NCBI GenBank assembly: GCA_023053685.1
Contig: JALIGW010000153.1
Location: forward strand, 112,501 to 176,500
Reading direction: 5' to 3'
From: Diadophis punctatus similis
Taxonomy: Eukaryota; Chordata; Lepidosauria; Squamata; Dipsadidae
Length of the DNA: 64,000 nucleotides
The notes under the pieces were generated by a model, which was given only the letters and a program-made list of their open reading frames with translations, was not told where the DNA came from and did not search any database. Each line of letters begins with the position of its first letter. Position 1 is the first letter of the stretch. Shown here one piece after another: positions 34,481-45,070 of the stretch. The position numbers and the translations under genes were made by a program.

Positions 34481-34541
34481 AAAGTGATGCTTGCACTGTG
34501 AGGCGGTATATAAATCTCACAAATAAATAAATAAATAAATA
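34481..34541 (+). mobile_element. SINE 3' fragment
   Basis: CTTGCACTGTGAGGCGGTAT followed by TAAATCTCACAAATAAA and an AAAT tail; the head is absent. Confidence 0.8.
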
Positions 34542-34729
34542 AACCCAAGGAATGCTTGGCTGGCTTTTCTGGCGGGATTCAAAACGGGACTTTGGGCCGT
34601 TTCCCAGACAGTTATTGGGCTGGAGCCATGCGGTGGGATGGTCAGAAGGAGAGAGAGAGAGAGGTTTCCCCAGCATCTTCTGCCGCAGCCAACTTGTTCC
34701 CCCTGCAGAGAGTTTGCTTCTGGCCTGGG

Positions 34730-34968
34730 AAGCAATAGCAATAGCAATAGCACTTAGACTTATATACCGCTTCATAGTGCTTTACAGCCCTCTCTAAGCG
34801 GTTTACAGAGTTCAGCATATTTCCCCCAACAATCTGGGTCCTCATTTTACCCACCTCGGAAGGATGGAAGGCTGAGTCAACCTTGAGCCGGTGAGATTTG
34901 AACAGCTGAACTGCTGAACTAGCAGTAGCCTGCAGTGCTGCATTTAACCACTGCACCATCTCAGCTCT
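34730..34968 (-). mobile_element. tRNA-derived SINE, near full length
   Basis: On the - strand it runs from GAGCTGAGATGGTGCAGTGG through GACCCAGATTGTTGGGGG to a GTGCTATTGCTATTGCTATT tail. Same family as the others. Confidence 0.92.
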
Positions 34969-35415
34969 CTCAAGCTACTTGACATGGACAAACCTGCCCC
35001 ATGGTGACCCACTTGCCCCTTTGCTCGCATAATCAGCGGCGGAGAACAGCCACCCCACCCCTTTGGCTCTTTTCATTTTGCACTTGAAAGACCTAGTGCT
35101 TTTAATTACAAGCCCCCGGGAAACGGCGCGTATACCCTGTGGCACCGAGGGAAAACAGCCGTGGACCGCTTGATCTTCTATCTCCCTCCCCCCCCCTTTC
35201 TCAGCAGCCGGAGAGGTAATTATTTTAACGGTAATTAGAAGGATGGCTGTCCCACATGCAGGCCTGGTGGATTGAGCAATGCTTTCCAGGGGGAGGTCAA
35301 TGGCCTAGGAGGGCTGAGGGCAGGAGGGGGGAGAGGCTTGGCTCAGGGCAATTTGGATGGAGCTGTAGAAAGGTTCAACCACGGTGCCTCGTTCTACACC
35401 TGCGCTCAAATTGCA
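34969..35415. other. NEK6 intron, low-repeat; possible conserved noncoding block
   Basis: 35030-35290 is non-repetitive and includes TTTTAATTACAAG and GGTAATTATTTTAACGGTAA, homeodomain-type TAATTA cores, without coding potential. It is a candidate regulatory element by appearance only. Confidence 0.4.
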
Positions 35416-36424
35416 TGAATTTGGAGGCATAGAATCAAGATCACTTGAAGTATTAGTGAGGCCACACCTGGAACATTGTGACCAACCAATTTTGGTCACC
35501 ACACTACAAAAAAAAAGAGGTTGAGACTTTGGAAAAAGCGCAGAGAAGAGCAACTAAGAGGATCAAAGGCCCGGAGACTAAAACATGTGAAGAAAGGCTG
35601 CAGGATTTGGGTCTGACCAGTCTAAAGAAGAAGAAGGAGAATTAGGGGTGACATGATAGCAGTTTTTTCCAGTATTTGAGGGGTTGCCACAAAGAAGATG
35701 GGGTCAACGTATTCTCCAAAGCACCAGAAGGCAAGACAAAAAAAAAAAAGGATGGAAACTAATCAGGGAGAGAAGCAACCTGGAATGAAGGAGAGACTTC
35801 CTAACAGTGAGGACAGTTAACCAGTGGAACAGCTTGCCACCAGAAATTATGGGTGCTCCATCACTGGAGGTTTTTAAGAAAGACTAGACCAGTGATGGCG
35901 AACCTTTTTTGATTTGCGTGCCAAAAGGGGGTGTGCACCCGCGCTAACGCGCGCACACATGCCCACACCCATTCCCTCCCCCCACGCATGCGCACAACCG
36001 CCCCCCACTGCCCCCTGCACATGCGCACACCCCCACACCCCTGCGCATGCGCAAAGGCCTCACTGAAGCCTGGGACGGTAAAAAAATGGCAAACCGGAAG
36101 TTCTGAAAAACGCACTTCCGGTTTGCCCGTTGGGCTGTTTTTCGCACTCCGGGGCTTCAGGAAGCTTCCCTGAATCCTCCGGAGAGCGAAAAAAAGCCCA
36201 ACGGGCAAACCGGAAGTGCATTTTTCCAAACTTCCTGTTTGCCCGTGGAGCTGACATAGGGCAACGCCTCGCGTGCCCTCTGATATGGCTCCGTGTGCCA
36301 CCTGTGGCACGTGTGCCATAGGTTCGCCATCACTGGACTAGACACTCACTTGTCTGAAACGGTGTAGGTTCGCCTGCTTGAGCAGGGGGCTGGACTAGAA
36401 GACCTCCAAGGTCCCTTCCAGCTC
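35416..36424 (+). mobile_element. CR1 LINE 3' end split by a hAT insertion
   Basis: Decayed ORF2 tail and 3' UTR occur at 35416-35889. The CR1 resumes at 36344-36424 and ends AAGGTCCCTTCCAGCTCTAT, passing straight into AATAG repeat. There are many indels. Confidence 0.9.
35890..36335. mobile_element. nonautonomous hAT element in CR1, 446 bp
   Basis: The ends are CAGTGATGGCGAACC and GGTTCGCCATCACTG. GACTAGAC duplicates perfectly at 35882-35889 and 36336-36343. The interior carries inverted copies of GCACTTCCGGTTTGCCCG. Confidence 0.94.
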
Positions 36425-37027
36425 TATTCCCATTCCCATTCCCATTCCCTATTCTATTCTATTCTATTCTATTCTATTCTATTCTATTTATTCCTATTCT
36501 ATTCCATATTTTGTATTCTATTCTATTCTATTCTATTCTATTCTATTCTATTCTATTCTATTCTTCATTCCAATATTCTATCCTATCTTATCCTATCGTA
36601 TCCCTTATTCTATTCTAATTCTATTCTATTCTATTCTATTCTATTCTATTCTATTTATTCCTATTCTATTCCATATTTTGTATTCTATTCTATTCTATTC
36701 TATTCTTCATTCCAATATTCTATCCTATCCTATCCCTTATTCTATTCTTATTCTATTCTATTCTATTCTATTCTATTCTATTCTATTCTATTCTATTCTA
36801 ATTCTATTCTATTCTAATTCTATTCTATTCTTCATTCCAATATTCTATCCTATCCTATCCCTTATTCTATTCTAATTCTATTCTATTCTATTCTATTCTA
36901 TTCTTCATTCCAATATCCTATCCTATCCTATCCTATCCTATCCCTTATTCTATTCTATTCTATTCTATTCTATTCTATTCTATTCTATTCTATTCTATTC
37001 TATTCTATTCTATTCTATTCTACTCTT
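36425..37027. repeat. AATAG microsatellite with higher-order units
   Basis: TATTC pentamers with the CATTCCAATATTCTATCC variant block at about 36567, 36708, 36832 and 36908. The same variant as in 1-722. Confidence 0.96.
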
Positions 37028-37552
37028 CTCTTTTCTCCCCACTCCACTCCACTCTCTACTTCCTAAATTGTTCTACTTCTACAGCCAGGGAAATGCAAGA
37101 CACGGGTGCAAGACAATTCCTGACGGATGCTCTCTCATGGATGTTCTCCGGCACGCTGGGCTTGGTGCTGCCATGTCTGAATGAGCCACATTCCAGATCC
37201 TGTCGCTCAAAGCCCCACCTGCACTTGGATTCGGACACTTTCGTCCTTGGAGCTGCCAAGCGTCCTTCTCACCCTGGCTGGTATCGTTAGATGGCACCGC
37301 AAGCAGTTGCCAGAGGGAAACCAACGGGTTGCAATTGGAGAAGCAGGCGGTGGCATCTGTCCAAGCTGAATTAATTCCTCCTGCCACAAGGCAGGTTCCC
37401 AAGAGCTGGAATAATTGGTTGGACAAGGATAGGATACTCTTTGAGGGAACCTAAAGTCAGGTCTGGGGCGCAGCGGTGAAATGCTACCGGTTTGGGTGCG
37501 AAACATCACGATGTGAATCGGTGGCGAAGGTAAGTGGAACCCACCCCTGAGA
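37028..37552. other. NEK6 intron, unique sequence and a short hAT-like remnant
   Basis: It is mostly unique. 37471-37549 runs CAGCGGTGAAATGCTACCGG to GTGGAACCCACCCCTG and resembles the ends of the hAT family at 30593, without a clear target duplication. Confidence 0.5.
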
Positions 37553-38180
37553 ATAATAGGAATAGAATAATATGAATAGAATAGAAAATAGAATAGAATA
37601 ATATGAATAGAATAGAAAATAGAATAATATGAATAGAATAGAAAATAGAATAGAATAGACTATGAATAGAATAGAAAACAGAATAGAATATGAATAGAAT
37701 AGAAAACAGAATAGAATAATACGAATAGAATAATACGAATAGAATAGAATAATATGAATAGAATAGAAAATAGAATAGAATAATATGAATAGAATAGAAA
37801 ATAGAATAGAATAATATGAATAGAATAGAAAACAATAGAATAATATGAATAGAATAATTTGAATAGAATAGAATAATATGAATAGAATAGAAAATAGAAT
37901 AGAATAATACGAATAGAATAATACGAATAGAATAGAATAATATGAATAGAATAGAAAATAGAATAGAATAATATGAATAGAATATGAATAGAATAGAAAA
38001 TAGAATAGAATATGAATAGAATAGAAAACAGAATAGAATAATATGAATAGAATAATATGAATAGAATAGAATATGAATAGAATAATATGAATAGAATAGA
38101 AAATAGAATAGAATAATATGAATAGAATAGAAAATAGAATAGAATAATATGAATAGAATAGAATAATATGAGTAGAATAG
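37553..38180. repeat. AATAG-type microsatellite (ATAGAATATGA variants)
   Basis: On the + strand AATAGAATAATATGAATAGA words repeat with AAAATAG and AATACG variants. It ends at the 3' tail of the following - strand CR1. Confidence 0.95.
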
Positions 38181-38820
38181 AAGCTGGAAGGGACCTTGGA
38201 GGTCTTCTACTCCAGCCCCCTGCTCAAGCAGGAGACGCTATACCAGTGATGGCGAACCTTTTCTGTTTCACGTGCCCATGCCCATTGCCCCCCCCCACGC
38301 ATGCGCACAATGGGCAAACTGGAAGTGCGGAAAAACACACTTCCGGTTTGCCATTGGGTTGTTTTTTGCACTCCGGAGGGTTCAGGGAAGCTTCCTGAAG
38401 CCCCGGAATGTGAAAAACAGGCAAACCGGAAGTGTGGAAAACGCACTTCCGGTTTGCCCGTTTTGCCGTTTTTGCATTCCGGGGCTTCAGGAAGCTTCAC
38501 TGCACCTCCAGAGTGCAAAAAACAGCCCAGCAAACCGGAAGTGCATTTTTCCACACTTCCGGTTTGCTGGTGAGCAACACTCGCGTGCCCTCCGCTATGG
38601 CTCTGCGTGCCACAGGTTCGCCATCACGGCCCTATACCATTTCAGACAAGTGACTGTCCAGTCTCTTCTTAAAAACCTCCAGTGATGAAGCCCCTATTAC
38701 AACTTCTGAAGGCAAGCTGTTCCACTAGTTAATTGTCCTCACTGTTAGGAAGTTTCTTCTTAATTCTAGGTTGCTTCTCTCCTTGTTTAGTTTCCATCCA
38801 TTGTTTCTTGTCCTGCCCTC
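38181..38820 (-). mobile_element. CR1 LINE 3' end split by a hAT insertion
   Basis: CR1 3' UTR occurs at 38181-38243 and resumes at 38630-38820 (CAGTGATGAAGCCCC..CAACTTCTGAAGGCAAGC). Truncated at about 38820. Confidence 0.9.
38244..38629. mobile_element. nonautonomous hAT element in CR1, 386 bp
   Basis: The ends are CAGTGATGGCGAACC and GGTTCGCCATCACGG. The flanks CGCTATAC and CCCTATAC match at 7 of 8. The interior has alternating inverted copies of GCACTTCCGGTTTG, each about 55-70 bp apart. Confidence 0.92.
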
Positions 38821-39400
38821 TGGGTGCCAATACGTTGGCCCTCTCTTTACTGTCTTTTCTCTTTCCTCCAGAGACAACCTGGATTCTGCACCAGCTACCC
38901 TCACAGATCCTGGTTTTCCTAACAGGCTAGGCCTATCCGAGAGGAACTTTGCGTATAGGATCCTGAGAACAACACCCCTGCATTCACGAAGAGCAGCTGG
39001 TGGGCTTTCATAGCAGCAGCCACCTCAACCCTTTGTCTTGCCAAGTTTAAACTGGTTCTATTCTTTTGTTCGTTTATTTTGCTGGGCACAGAGAAGAAGC
39101 AGACAGCCAACTCCCAAGGGTGCCCTCCTCGCGTTCCCATTTCACCTGGTACATTTCGCAAGCGATTAAGATCAAGCAAAGCTGGCTCTTTGAAACTTCC
39201 TTTAAAAGCCATTCCTGCCTTGAAATGATCCAAAACTTAATGAGATTATGTTAGATATCAAAAACGCCCTCTACCGCGGCTGGGGCCAGCCACGCTAGGC
39301 AACAGACTTGGGAAAGAAACCCAAGCCAGGAAGCCCCCCGTACCCTCCTCCTCCTCTCCCTGGCATCCTCAAGACCCTCCTGCTTTCAAAGACCCCCAGC
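38821..39400. other. NEK6 intron; diverged relative of the inverted block
   Basis: 38950-39050 matches the middle of the 14828-15118 and 41310-41592 pair (GAGCAGCTGGTGGGCTTTCA). The rest is unique. Confidence 0.5.
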
Positions 39401-39690
39401 CAGAGGTGGGCTTCACATACTGTTACAACTGGTCCGCCCAGCACCGGAAATGTGAACGTGAATGTGGCTTCACTCACGCGTGTGCCATCTGCAAACACGG
39501 CAATTTGCTCGCTCGCGCCGTCCACACATGCGTGCGACCTCAAACAACACGGCAATTCGCTCGCGCGTGCCGTCCACACATGCGTGCGGCGTCACAAAAC
39601 ACAGCAATATAGGACAGGATTGTGCCCGGGCGGGGGCCCACCCGCAGGTCAACCCCTACTGGTTCGCACGAACCGGTTGAATCCCACCAG
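39401..39690. mobile_element. hAT-like element, no clear TSD
   Basis: It starts CAGAGGTGGGCTTCACATAC and ends GGTTGAATCCCACCAG, like the tiny element at 45071-45142. The interior contains three near-tandem copies of a unit with CCGTCCACACATGCGTGCG. Confidence 0.7.
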
Positions 39691-39837
39691 CCCACAATTT
39701 GCACCCAGCTTGAAAATCCAACAGGAAATTATTATTATTTTTTCCTAGCGTGACTTTGCAAGTTTCTCCTCCACCCCCACTTCACCATGGAGGCTTCGGT
39801 AGCAGGCAGAAGTTCTGCGCTTCGGCCAGGACCTTAC

Positions 39838-39951
39838 CTTCTCGGAGTAATGCTCGGTTGGCAGAGGTGGATAATCGCACTGCTCGATCTTCTGGCAGAG
39901 GGAGAAAAGGTTCATTTTATCACCGTAGAAGGGGCTCTGGAGAGCTGCCAT
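39838..39951 (-). CDS. NEK6: NEK6 coding exon (second from last)
   Basis: The acceptor TTCCAG is followed by [20 protein letters not shown] and [18 protein letters not shown], then donor GTAAGG. It is 114 nt, phase 0 to phase 0. It is C-lobe sequence of the NEK6 kinase (the [15 protein letters not shown] helix region after the [11 protein letters not shown] motif). The initial Met is internal, not a start. It differs from human NEK6 by PLPT for PLPG. Residue spacing agrees with human numbering when exons are joined. Confidence 0.98.
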
Positions 39952-40030
39952 CTGGAACGAAAGAGTTTGAAGAGTGAGGGAGGCAGAAGAGGTCCCGGGA
40001 GGAGGAGGTGCCCATTAAAGACTGGCAAAA

Positions 40031-40197
40031 TCCATTCCTGCCAGTCCTTCTTCAAAACGTAAGAGATTTTGTTAGCCAAATGTCCGGACCAAAATGGTCT
40101 CTCGATCTGGGCACAAGCAAACGGGTGCCAAGACAGTTTGGTCGGGGGCACACTGGGCTAACAAAATCTCTACGTTTTGAAGTCTGGCTGGAATGGA
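40031..40197. repeat. fold-back repeat, about 167 bp
   Basis: The left arm ATTCCTGCCAGTCCTTCTTC with CAAAACGTAAGAGATTTTGT and the right arm ending GTTTTGAAGTCTGGCTGGAAT are inverted repeats of about 45 bp with small mismatches. It lies 80 bp upstream of the NEK6 exon at 39838-39951. It is probably a MITE, but no target duplication was resolved. Confidence 0.8.
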
Positions 40198-40299
40198 TCC
40201 CCTTCCTGGGATCTACATTAGGACCCTTTTTCAGCCCAACCAACGTTGCTGCTGCCCCTTGGACACAAAATCAAGAGATTGAAGCAGGAAAATGCACTC

Positions 40300-40498
40300 A
40301 GCGTACGACTGTAATGGAATCCACAATTTCCTTATCGTTAAGTGAGACATTGGTTAAGCGAGTTTTGCCTTTTAAGTGAATCGCTGCAGATGGTAAGTTA
40401 GTAACCCGGTTGTTAAGTGAATCTGGCTGTCCCCTGGCTTGTCAGAAGGTCGTAAAAGGGGCCCTGCGTGTCCCTGGGACACGGTAGCGGTCATAAGA
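40300..40498 (-). mobile_element. CAGGTAG-family MITE fragment
   Basis: Inverted orientation relative to 25696. It ends abruptly at 40498, where CR1 begins. Confidence 0.65.
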
Positions 40499-40910
40499 TG
40501 ATTAGGGGACTGGAGGCTAAAACATATGAAAAACGGTTGCAGGAACTGGGTATGTCTAGTCTAGTGAAAAGAAGGACCAGGGGTGACATGATAGCAGTGT
40601 TCCAATATCTCAGGGGCTGCCACAAAGAGGAGGGGGTCAAGCTATTCTCCAAAGCACCTGAGGGCAGGACAAGAAGCAACGGGTGGAAACTAATCAAGGA
40701 GAGAAGCAACTTAGAACTAAGGAGAAATTTCCTGACAGGGAGAACAATTAATCCGTGGAACAGCTTCCCTCAAGAAGTTGTGAATGCTCCAACACTGGAA
40801 GTTTTTAAGAAGATGTTGGATAACCATTTGTCTGAAGTGGTGTAGGGTTTCCTGCCTAAGCAGGGGGTTGGAGTAGAAGACCTCCAAGGTCCCTTCCAAC
40901 TCTGTTATTC
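40499..40910 (+). mobile_element. CR1 LINE 3' end with an open ORF2 tail
   Basis: + strand 40468-40845 is open. It reads [20 protein letters not shown], then GDMIAVFQYLRGCHKEEGVK and STRSNGWKLIKE-type sequence, the CR1 C-terminal tail. The 3' UTR ends AAGGTCCCTTCCAACTCTGT and enters AATAG repeat. Confidence 0.93.
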
Positions 40911-41309
40911 TATTTCTATTCCTATTCTATTCTAATTATTCTATTCTATCCTATTCTAATTATTATTCTATCATATCCTATTCTAATTATTATTCTATTC
41001 TATTGTTCTATTCTATTCTAATTATTATTCTATTCTATTCTAATTATTCTATTCTATTCTATTATTCTATCCTATCCTATCCTAATTATTCTATTCTATT
41101 CTATTCTAATTATTCTTCTATTCTATTCTAATTATTCTATTCTATTATTCTATCCTATCCTAATTATTATTCTATTTTATTGTTCTGTTCTGTTCTATTC
41201 TAATTAATATTCTATTCTATTCTTCTATTCTATTCTAATTATTCTATTCTATTATTCTATTCTATCCTATTCTAATTATTATTCTATTCTAATTCTATTC
41301 TATTCAGTA
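40905..41309. repeat. AATAG microsatellite with ATTATT interruptions
   Basis: (TTCTA)n is broken by repeated TAATTATTATTC words. It connects a CR1 tail to the composite block at 41310. Confidence 0.95.
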
Positions 41310-41592
41310 TGAACCACTCGCCAAGCATCTGAATTTTGATCATGTGACCATGGGGGTGAGAAGAACGCCCTTGCATTCATGGAGTGCAGCTGGTGGGCTT
41401 TCAAAGAAGCAGCCATCTCAATCGCTTGTCTTGCCAAGTTGCCCGGGCAAGGAGGGGTTTGCAAAGTCTCCCCTTGATTGGAGACAACCCTCCCAGGACA
41501 GGAATGACCACTCCTAAAATGGAAGGCTCAGCTCGGTCACGTCCAAACTTTGAAGAAACCCAATGTTGGCCAACAGAAGTCGAGAGAGTAGA
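41310..41592. repeat. inverted composite block, copy 2
   Basis: Matches the reverse complement of 14828-15118. It shares the AATAG junction, the MITE-like start, the middle block and the SINE junction. Confidence 0.88.
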
Positions 41593-41838
41593 GAGCCGAG
41601 GTGGCGCAGCGGTTAGAGTGCAGTACTGCAGGCCACTTTAGCTGACACTGATCCGTAAGTCAGCGGTTCAAATCTCACTGGCTCAAGGTTGACTCAGCCT
41701 TCCATCCTTCCGAGGTAGGTAAAATGAGGACCCAGATTGTTGGGGGCAATATAAATATACATTGCTTACTGATGTAAACCGCTTAGAGTGTGCTTGCAAT
41801 GTGAGGCGGTATATAAATCTCATAAATAAATAAAAATA
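41593..41838 (+). mobile_element. tRNA-derived SINE, full length
   Basis: It runs GAGCCGAGGTGGCGCAGCGG to GGTATATAAATCTCATAAAT. It is about 95% identical by eye to the SINE at 14597-14827. Confidence 0.92.
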
Positions 41839-42673
41839 AAGTCTATGAGATTCCTGTGTTCCTCACCAGCCATGGGGGAAGGGGGCTCCTCTGACACACA
41901 CCCCCAGAAATCCACGGAGGATTCGAAGCGGTCTCTCTTCAACCCAACCCAACCAAGGAGACAATGACCAGCTCTGTCTCTCTTCCCTGTCTTAGGTCTG
42001 TGTTCAAAGAGAATGCCGCAAGCAGGCGAGCCACGCAAAGCTCGGTGAGCGAGGCAGCCCCCCACCCCCCCATCCCCGGTCTCCTCGGCAGACCCGACAG
42101 CTTATTAATCCTTAATGCCATTCAAGGGCTCCCTGTCAGTCTTGCTATCCTACACTGCCCCAAACAATGAAAGACCCCCCTCCTCCTCCTCATTAAGCAC
42201 TATTGGATAATTGTGGATATTATCCACTCTGGCCCCATAATCCTTTCCTCCCCCCCCCAACTCATTTTGAGGCCAGGCGGGACAGATCGGGGACTTTTGT
42301 CTTCTTCTGCGCTCCCGGCTTTAATTAGGAGTTTGATCGTGGTTAAGTCATTGGCAGTCCAACCGCCGAGCTACAAAGAGCGTCTTCTATCGACAGGTTA
42401 GTTTTGGGGAGAAAAGGGGGATTTTCAACCCTGCAAAGCCTTGCTTGATATTCGCCCCAGGCATGGTTCCAGGTCAAGGGAAAGGCGAGAACGGAGAGGA
42501 AGCCACGCCGGCTTAGCGGATGGGTCACCAATGGTCCATACCTGGTTCTCCCATGTTCTCAAGGAAGAGACGGCCAATTCTACTGGTCTAAGATTTAGAG
42601 AGCAGCTCTTGAGGCAAGATTGTCAACTCAAGGACCTCGCTGTCTTACAAGGACCTCCAAACCTGGATCATAC
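41839..42673. other. NEK6 intron, low-repeat; possible conserved noncoding block
   Basis: 42090-42340 is non-repetitive, with CTTATTAATCCTTAATGCC and AATTGTGGATATTATCC. No coding signature. It is a candidate regulatory segment by appearance only. Confidence 0.4.
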
Positions 42674-43305
42674 TGTTGTGGCCCGCCAGCGGCCAGCGGA
42701 GCTGGCGGCAGACTCGGACAGTGAGGAGGTTGGGGAGGAACATGGGCCAGTCCTGGAATCTGGGGAAGGCTCTGATGAGTGCTCTGCGTCGGAGGCAGAT
42801 ATGGGGCCAGGACCGTCGGACAGTTATCAGCTACCTTCGGAGTCGGAGATAAGTGGGGCTGAAGAACAGCTGGAGCCTGTTCCCGATGTGCGCATACACA
42901 GAGCTGTCAGGAGAAGGGAACAATTAAGGAACAGAGGTCGACTCAGGAGTAAAGGCACAAGGGGACGCTGAATGGCCCCTCCCATAGGGAATAAATAGGA
43001 GCAAAACGGGAGTGGTGTTTGCAGGAGACAATTAGTTCATTATTCGTGTGAAGATTGGCTTATCTGAGTTGGGCCTCACAGAGACTCCTTGCCAAGTATT
43101 TCCTTGTTCAGCATTGCACTTGGAAGCTCTCGGCCTGGCAACTGTCCAAGGACTGATAAGGTCTGTGTTTGCAACTCACCCTTGAAAGGCTAATTGCCGG
43201 GACTTTGCTGGATGTGAATGCTAAGAATTCACATTAGCCAAATAAAAAGGGGTTTTTCGGGACAAGGAGTCTGTTTCGTGATTTGGTGAAGCCTAGGTCA
43301 GAACA
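42674..43305 (+). mobile_element. solo LTR-like element, copy 2
   Basis: It begins TGTTGTGGCCCGCCAGCGG and ends GCCTAGGTCAGAACA. The flanks CATAC and AATAC match at 4 of 5. A frame open from the first codons to 42971 reads AADSDSEEVGEEHGPVLESG near its start and ends in a basic RRREQLRNRGRLRSKG tail. It has no ATG at the start. AATAAA occurs near the end. Confidence 0.87.
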
Positions 43306-43419
43306 AATACCTTCAAGAAAAAAAAACCAGATAGCATATCCAGTTGTCTTCTAAACATGAGCTGGTCCAGATGCCCAGCAGAACTTTTGGCACTGCTGTC
43401 CTGATTTTGCCTTCTAGAC

Positions 43420-43598
43420 CAGCGGCCTCCAATCTTTTGGGCACCAGGTACCAGTTCTGTGGACAGAGGGTTTTTTCCGTGGATCGGAGGGGATGTTGTT
43501 TCGTATGCTGCCTGAATCCCAGGGTTGGGGCTTCGCTTGTTTGCGTGGCCCGGTTTCTGATATGCCGTGGCCCCCGTGCTGGTAAACAGGGACCCTTG
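43420..43598. mobile_element. hAT element, 179 bp, perfect 8-bp TSD
   Basis: It starts CAGCGGCCTCCAATCTTTTG and ends AACAGGGACCCTTG. TTCTAGAC duplicates at 43412-43419 and 43599-43606. A second hAT-like start follows at once. Confidence 0.85.
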
Positions 43599-43606
43599 TT
43601 CTAGAC

Positions 43607-44329
43607 CAGTGTTTCTCAAATAGTGGGGGGGGGGGGCCCTGTGGAGGTGCGGAGCAATGCTAGGGGGGCGCGTGTGACCCCGGGGAACATGCGAGGTCCC
43701 TCTCGATCTGGGGAGTGTTTTCCCAGTTGCACGCTGCTCCGACCCCGGAAGAGAAGGCGGCCAGGCGGGGCGGGGCAGCTGCGTAGGTTCTTGTTGTTTT
43801 TGGAGGGCACTGCGGTAGCCATGAACGGCGTGGCGAACCTGCTGCTGGACAAGGAGGAGCATCCTCAGTAGCTGGGCGAAAGCTTTGAACGGCACCCTAA
43901 AGCCTCCTTCCACACCATTGGCTGTGAGGCAGAGGCGGCGCTTATGTGCCAGGCCGGCGACCCAAAACATCGGCTTGATTAAGCTGGCCTGACCCCGTGT
44001 CAAAAGAGGGCCCTAACCATGGTAGCCTATGCCTGCCTAACCGAAAACAGGCTCCACTGAGTTCAGTGTGACTTACTCCCAGGTAAGTGGGTAGAGCAGC
44101 CTTCCCCAGCCAATAGTTTGCTTGCAGCTTATAATAAATAAAATAATAAATATAAACACTAAAATTCCATTGGGACCCAGATCGGAGAGTTGGGGGGGGG
44201 GGCGAAATGTTTACTTCTTCCTGGGGGAGGGGGGCGTAACAGAAAAATATTTATTTATTTATTTATTTGTTCATTCTTATAGGCCGGCCAACTCCCGCGG
44301 GACTCTGGGCGGCGACAACTGTGACACTG
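43607..44329. mobile_element. possible second hAT element at the same target
   Basis: It starts CAGTGTTTCTCAAATAGTGG directly after TTCTAGAC. CACTG followed by TTCTAGAC occurs at 44325-44337, which would close a 723-bp element. The terminal match beyond six bases is poor. A SINE-like tail (44225-44325) lies inside. The 236-codon - strand frame at 44003-43293 has no recognised family and crosses both elements, so it is not called. Confidence 0.45.
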
Positions 44330-44337
44330 TTCTAGAC

Positions 44338-45062
44338 AAACATCTCAAGCGCTACCAAAAGAGATTACTGGCTGGGACCTGGGTAGACACCCCCAAACCA
44401 CATGCTTGATCTGAAATTTGAGTGAGGACCATCAGAGAAGTCCTAGCAGATCCTTTCACCCCCCCAAGCCGCTCTCTGCCGGCAAATGGGATCGTCTGGT
44501 TAAGAATCGCGAAAGCTGTCGAGGCTCCCAGCTATTTTCTCTCTCTCTCTCTGTCTCTTTTTTTTGAGAAAGGAGAGAGAGAGAGAGAGAGAGAGAGAGA
44601 ACTAACTTTGATCTCTTGCAAGTTATCTGGATGACACGTCTCCAAGAGAAGTGAGGGGGAAGCTTCACACACACACACACACACATACACACACAAACCA
44701 TTTTGATCAGATGCGTCCTCGTACATCAACGCGGGGCCCCGCAAAATGTCAAGATAAGGTGGCATAATTTGAAATCGTGCACACACACACACCCTCCAGG
44801 TTGAAATAATAATAATAATAAGGAAGTGAATTCCGACTGGCATGCCTGCCTCCCAGCGATCTGCTGATAAAAAAAAAATACCTCTCCGGTTTATCAGTTT
44901 CGCAGGGAGCGAAGGGGAGCAGGGAGGGAGAGAATGAGAAAACAGGGCAAGGACAATAACTTTCTCCCTGCCAGAAATGATGCTTCTTCTCGTCTTTAAA
45001 AAGCCAGACTAGAGTTTCAACGATGAGAGGAGAGCGTTGGGGGCTGACACCCATTGAGGAAT
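44338..45062. other. NEK6 intron with short GA and CA tracts
   Basis: (GA)n lies at about 44540-44600 and (CA)n at 44669-44699. The rest is unique with no exon recognised. Confidence 0.45.
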
Positions 45063-45070
45063 GGACTGGA

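Noticed and set aside
43293..44003. 236-codon - strand frame, possible transposase
   Set aside because: No DDE or hAT motif is recognised and the frame crosses a hAT boundary and its target duplications.
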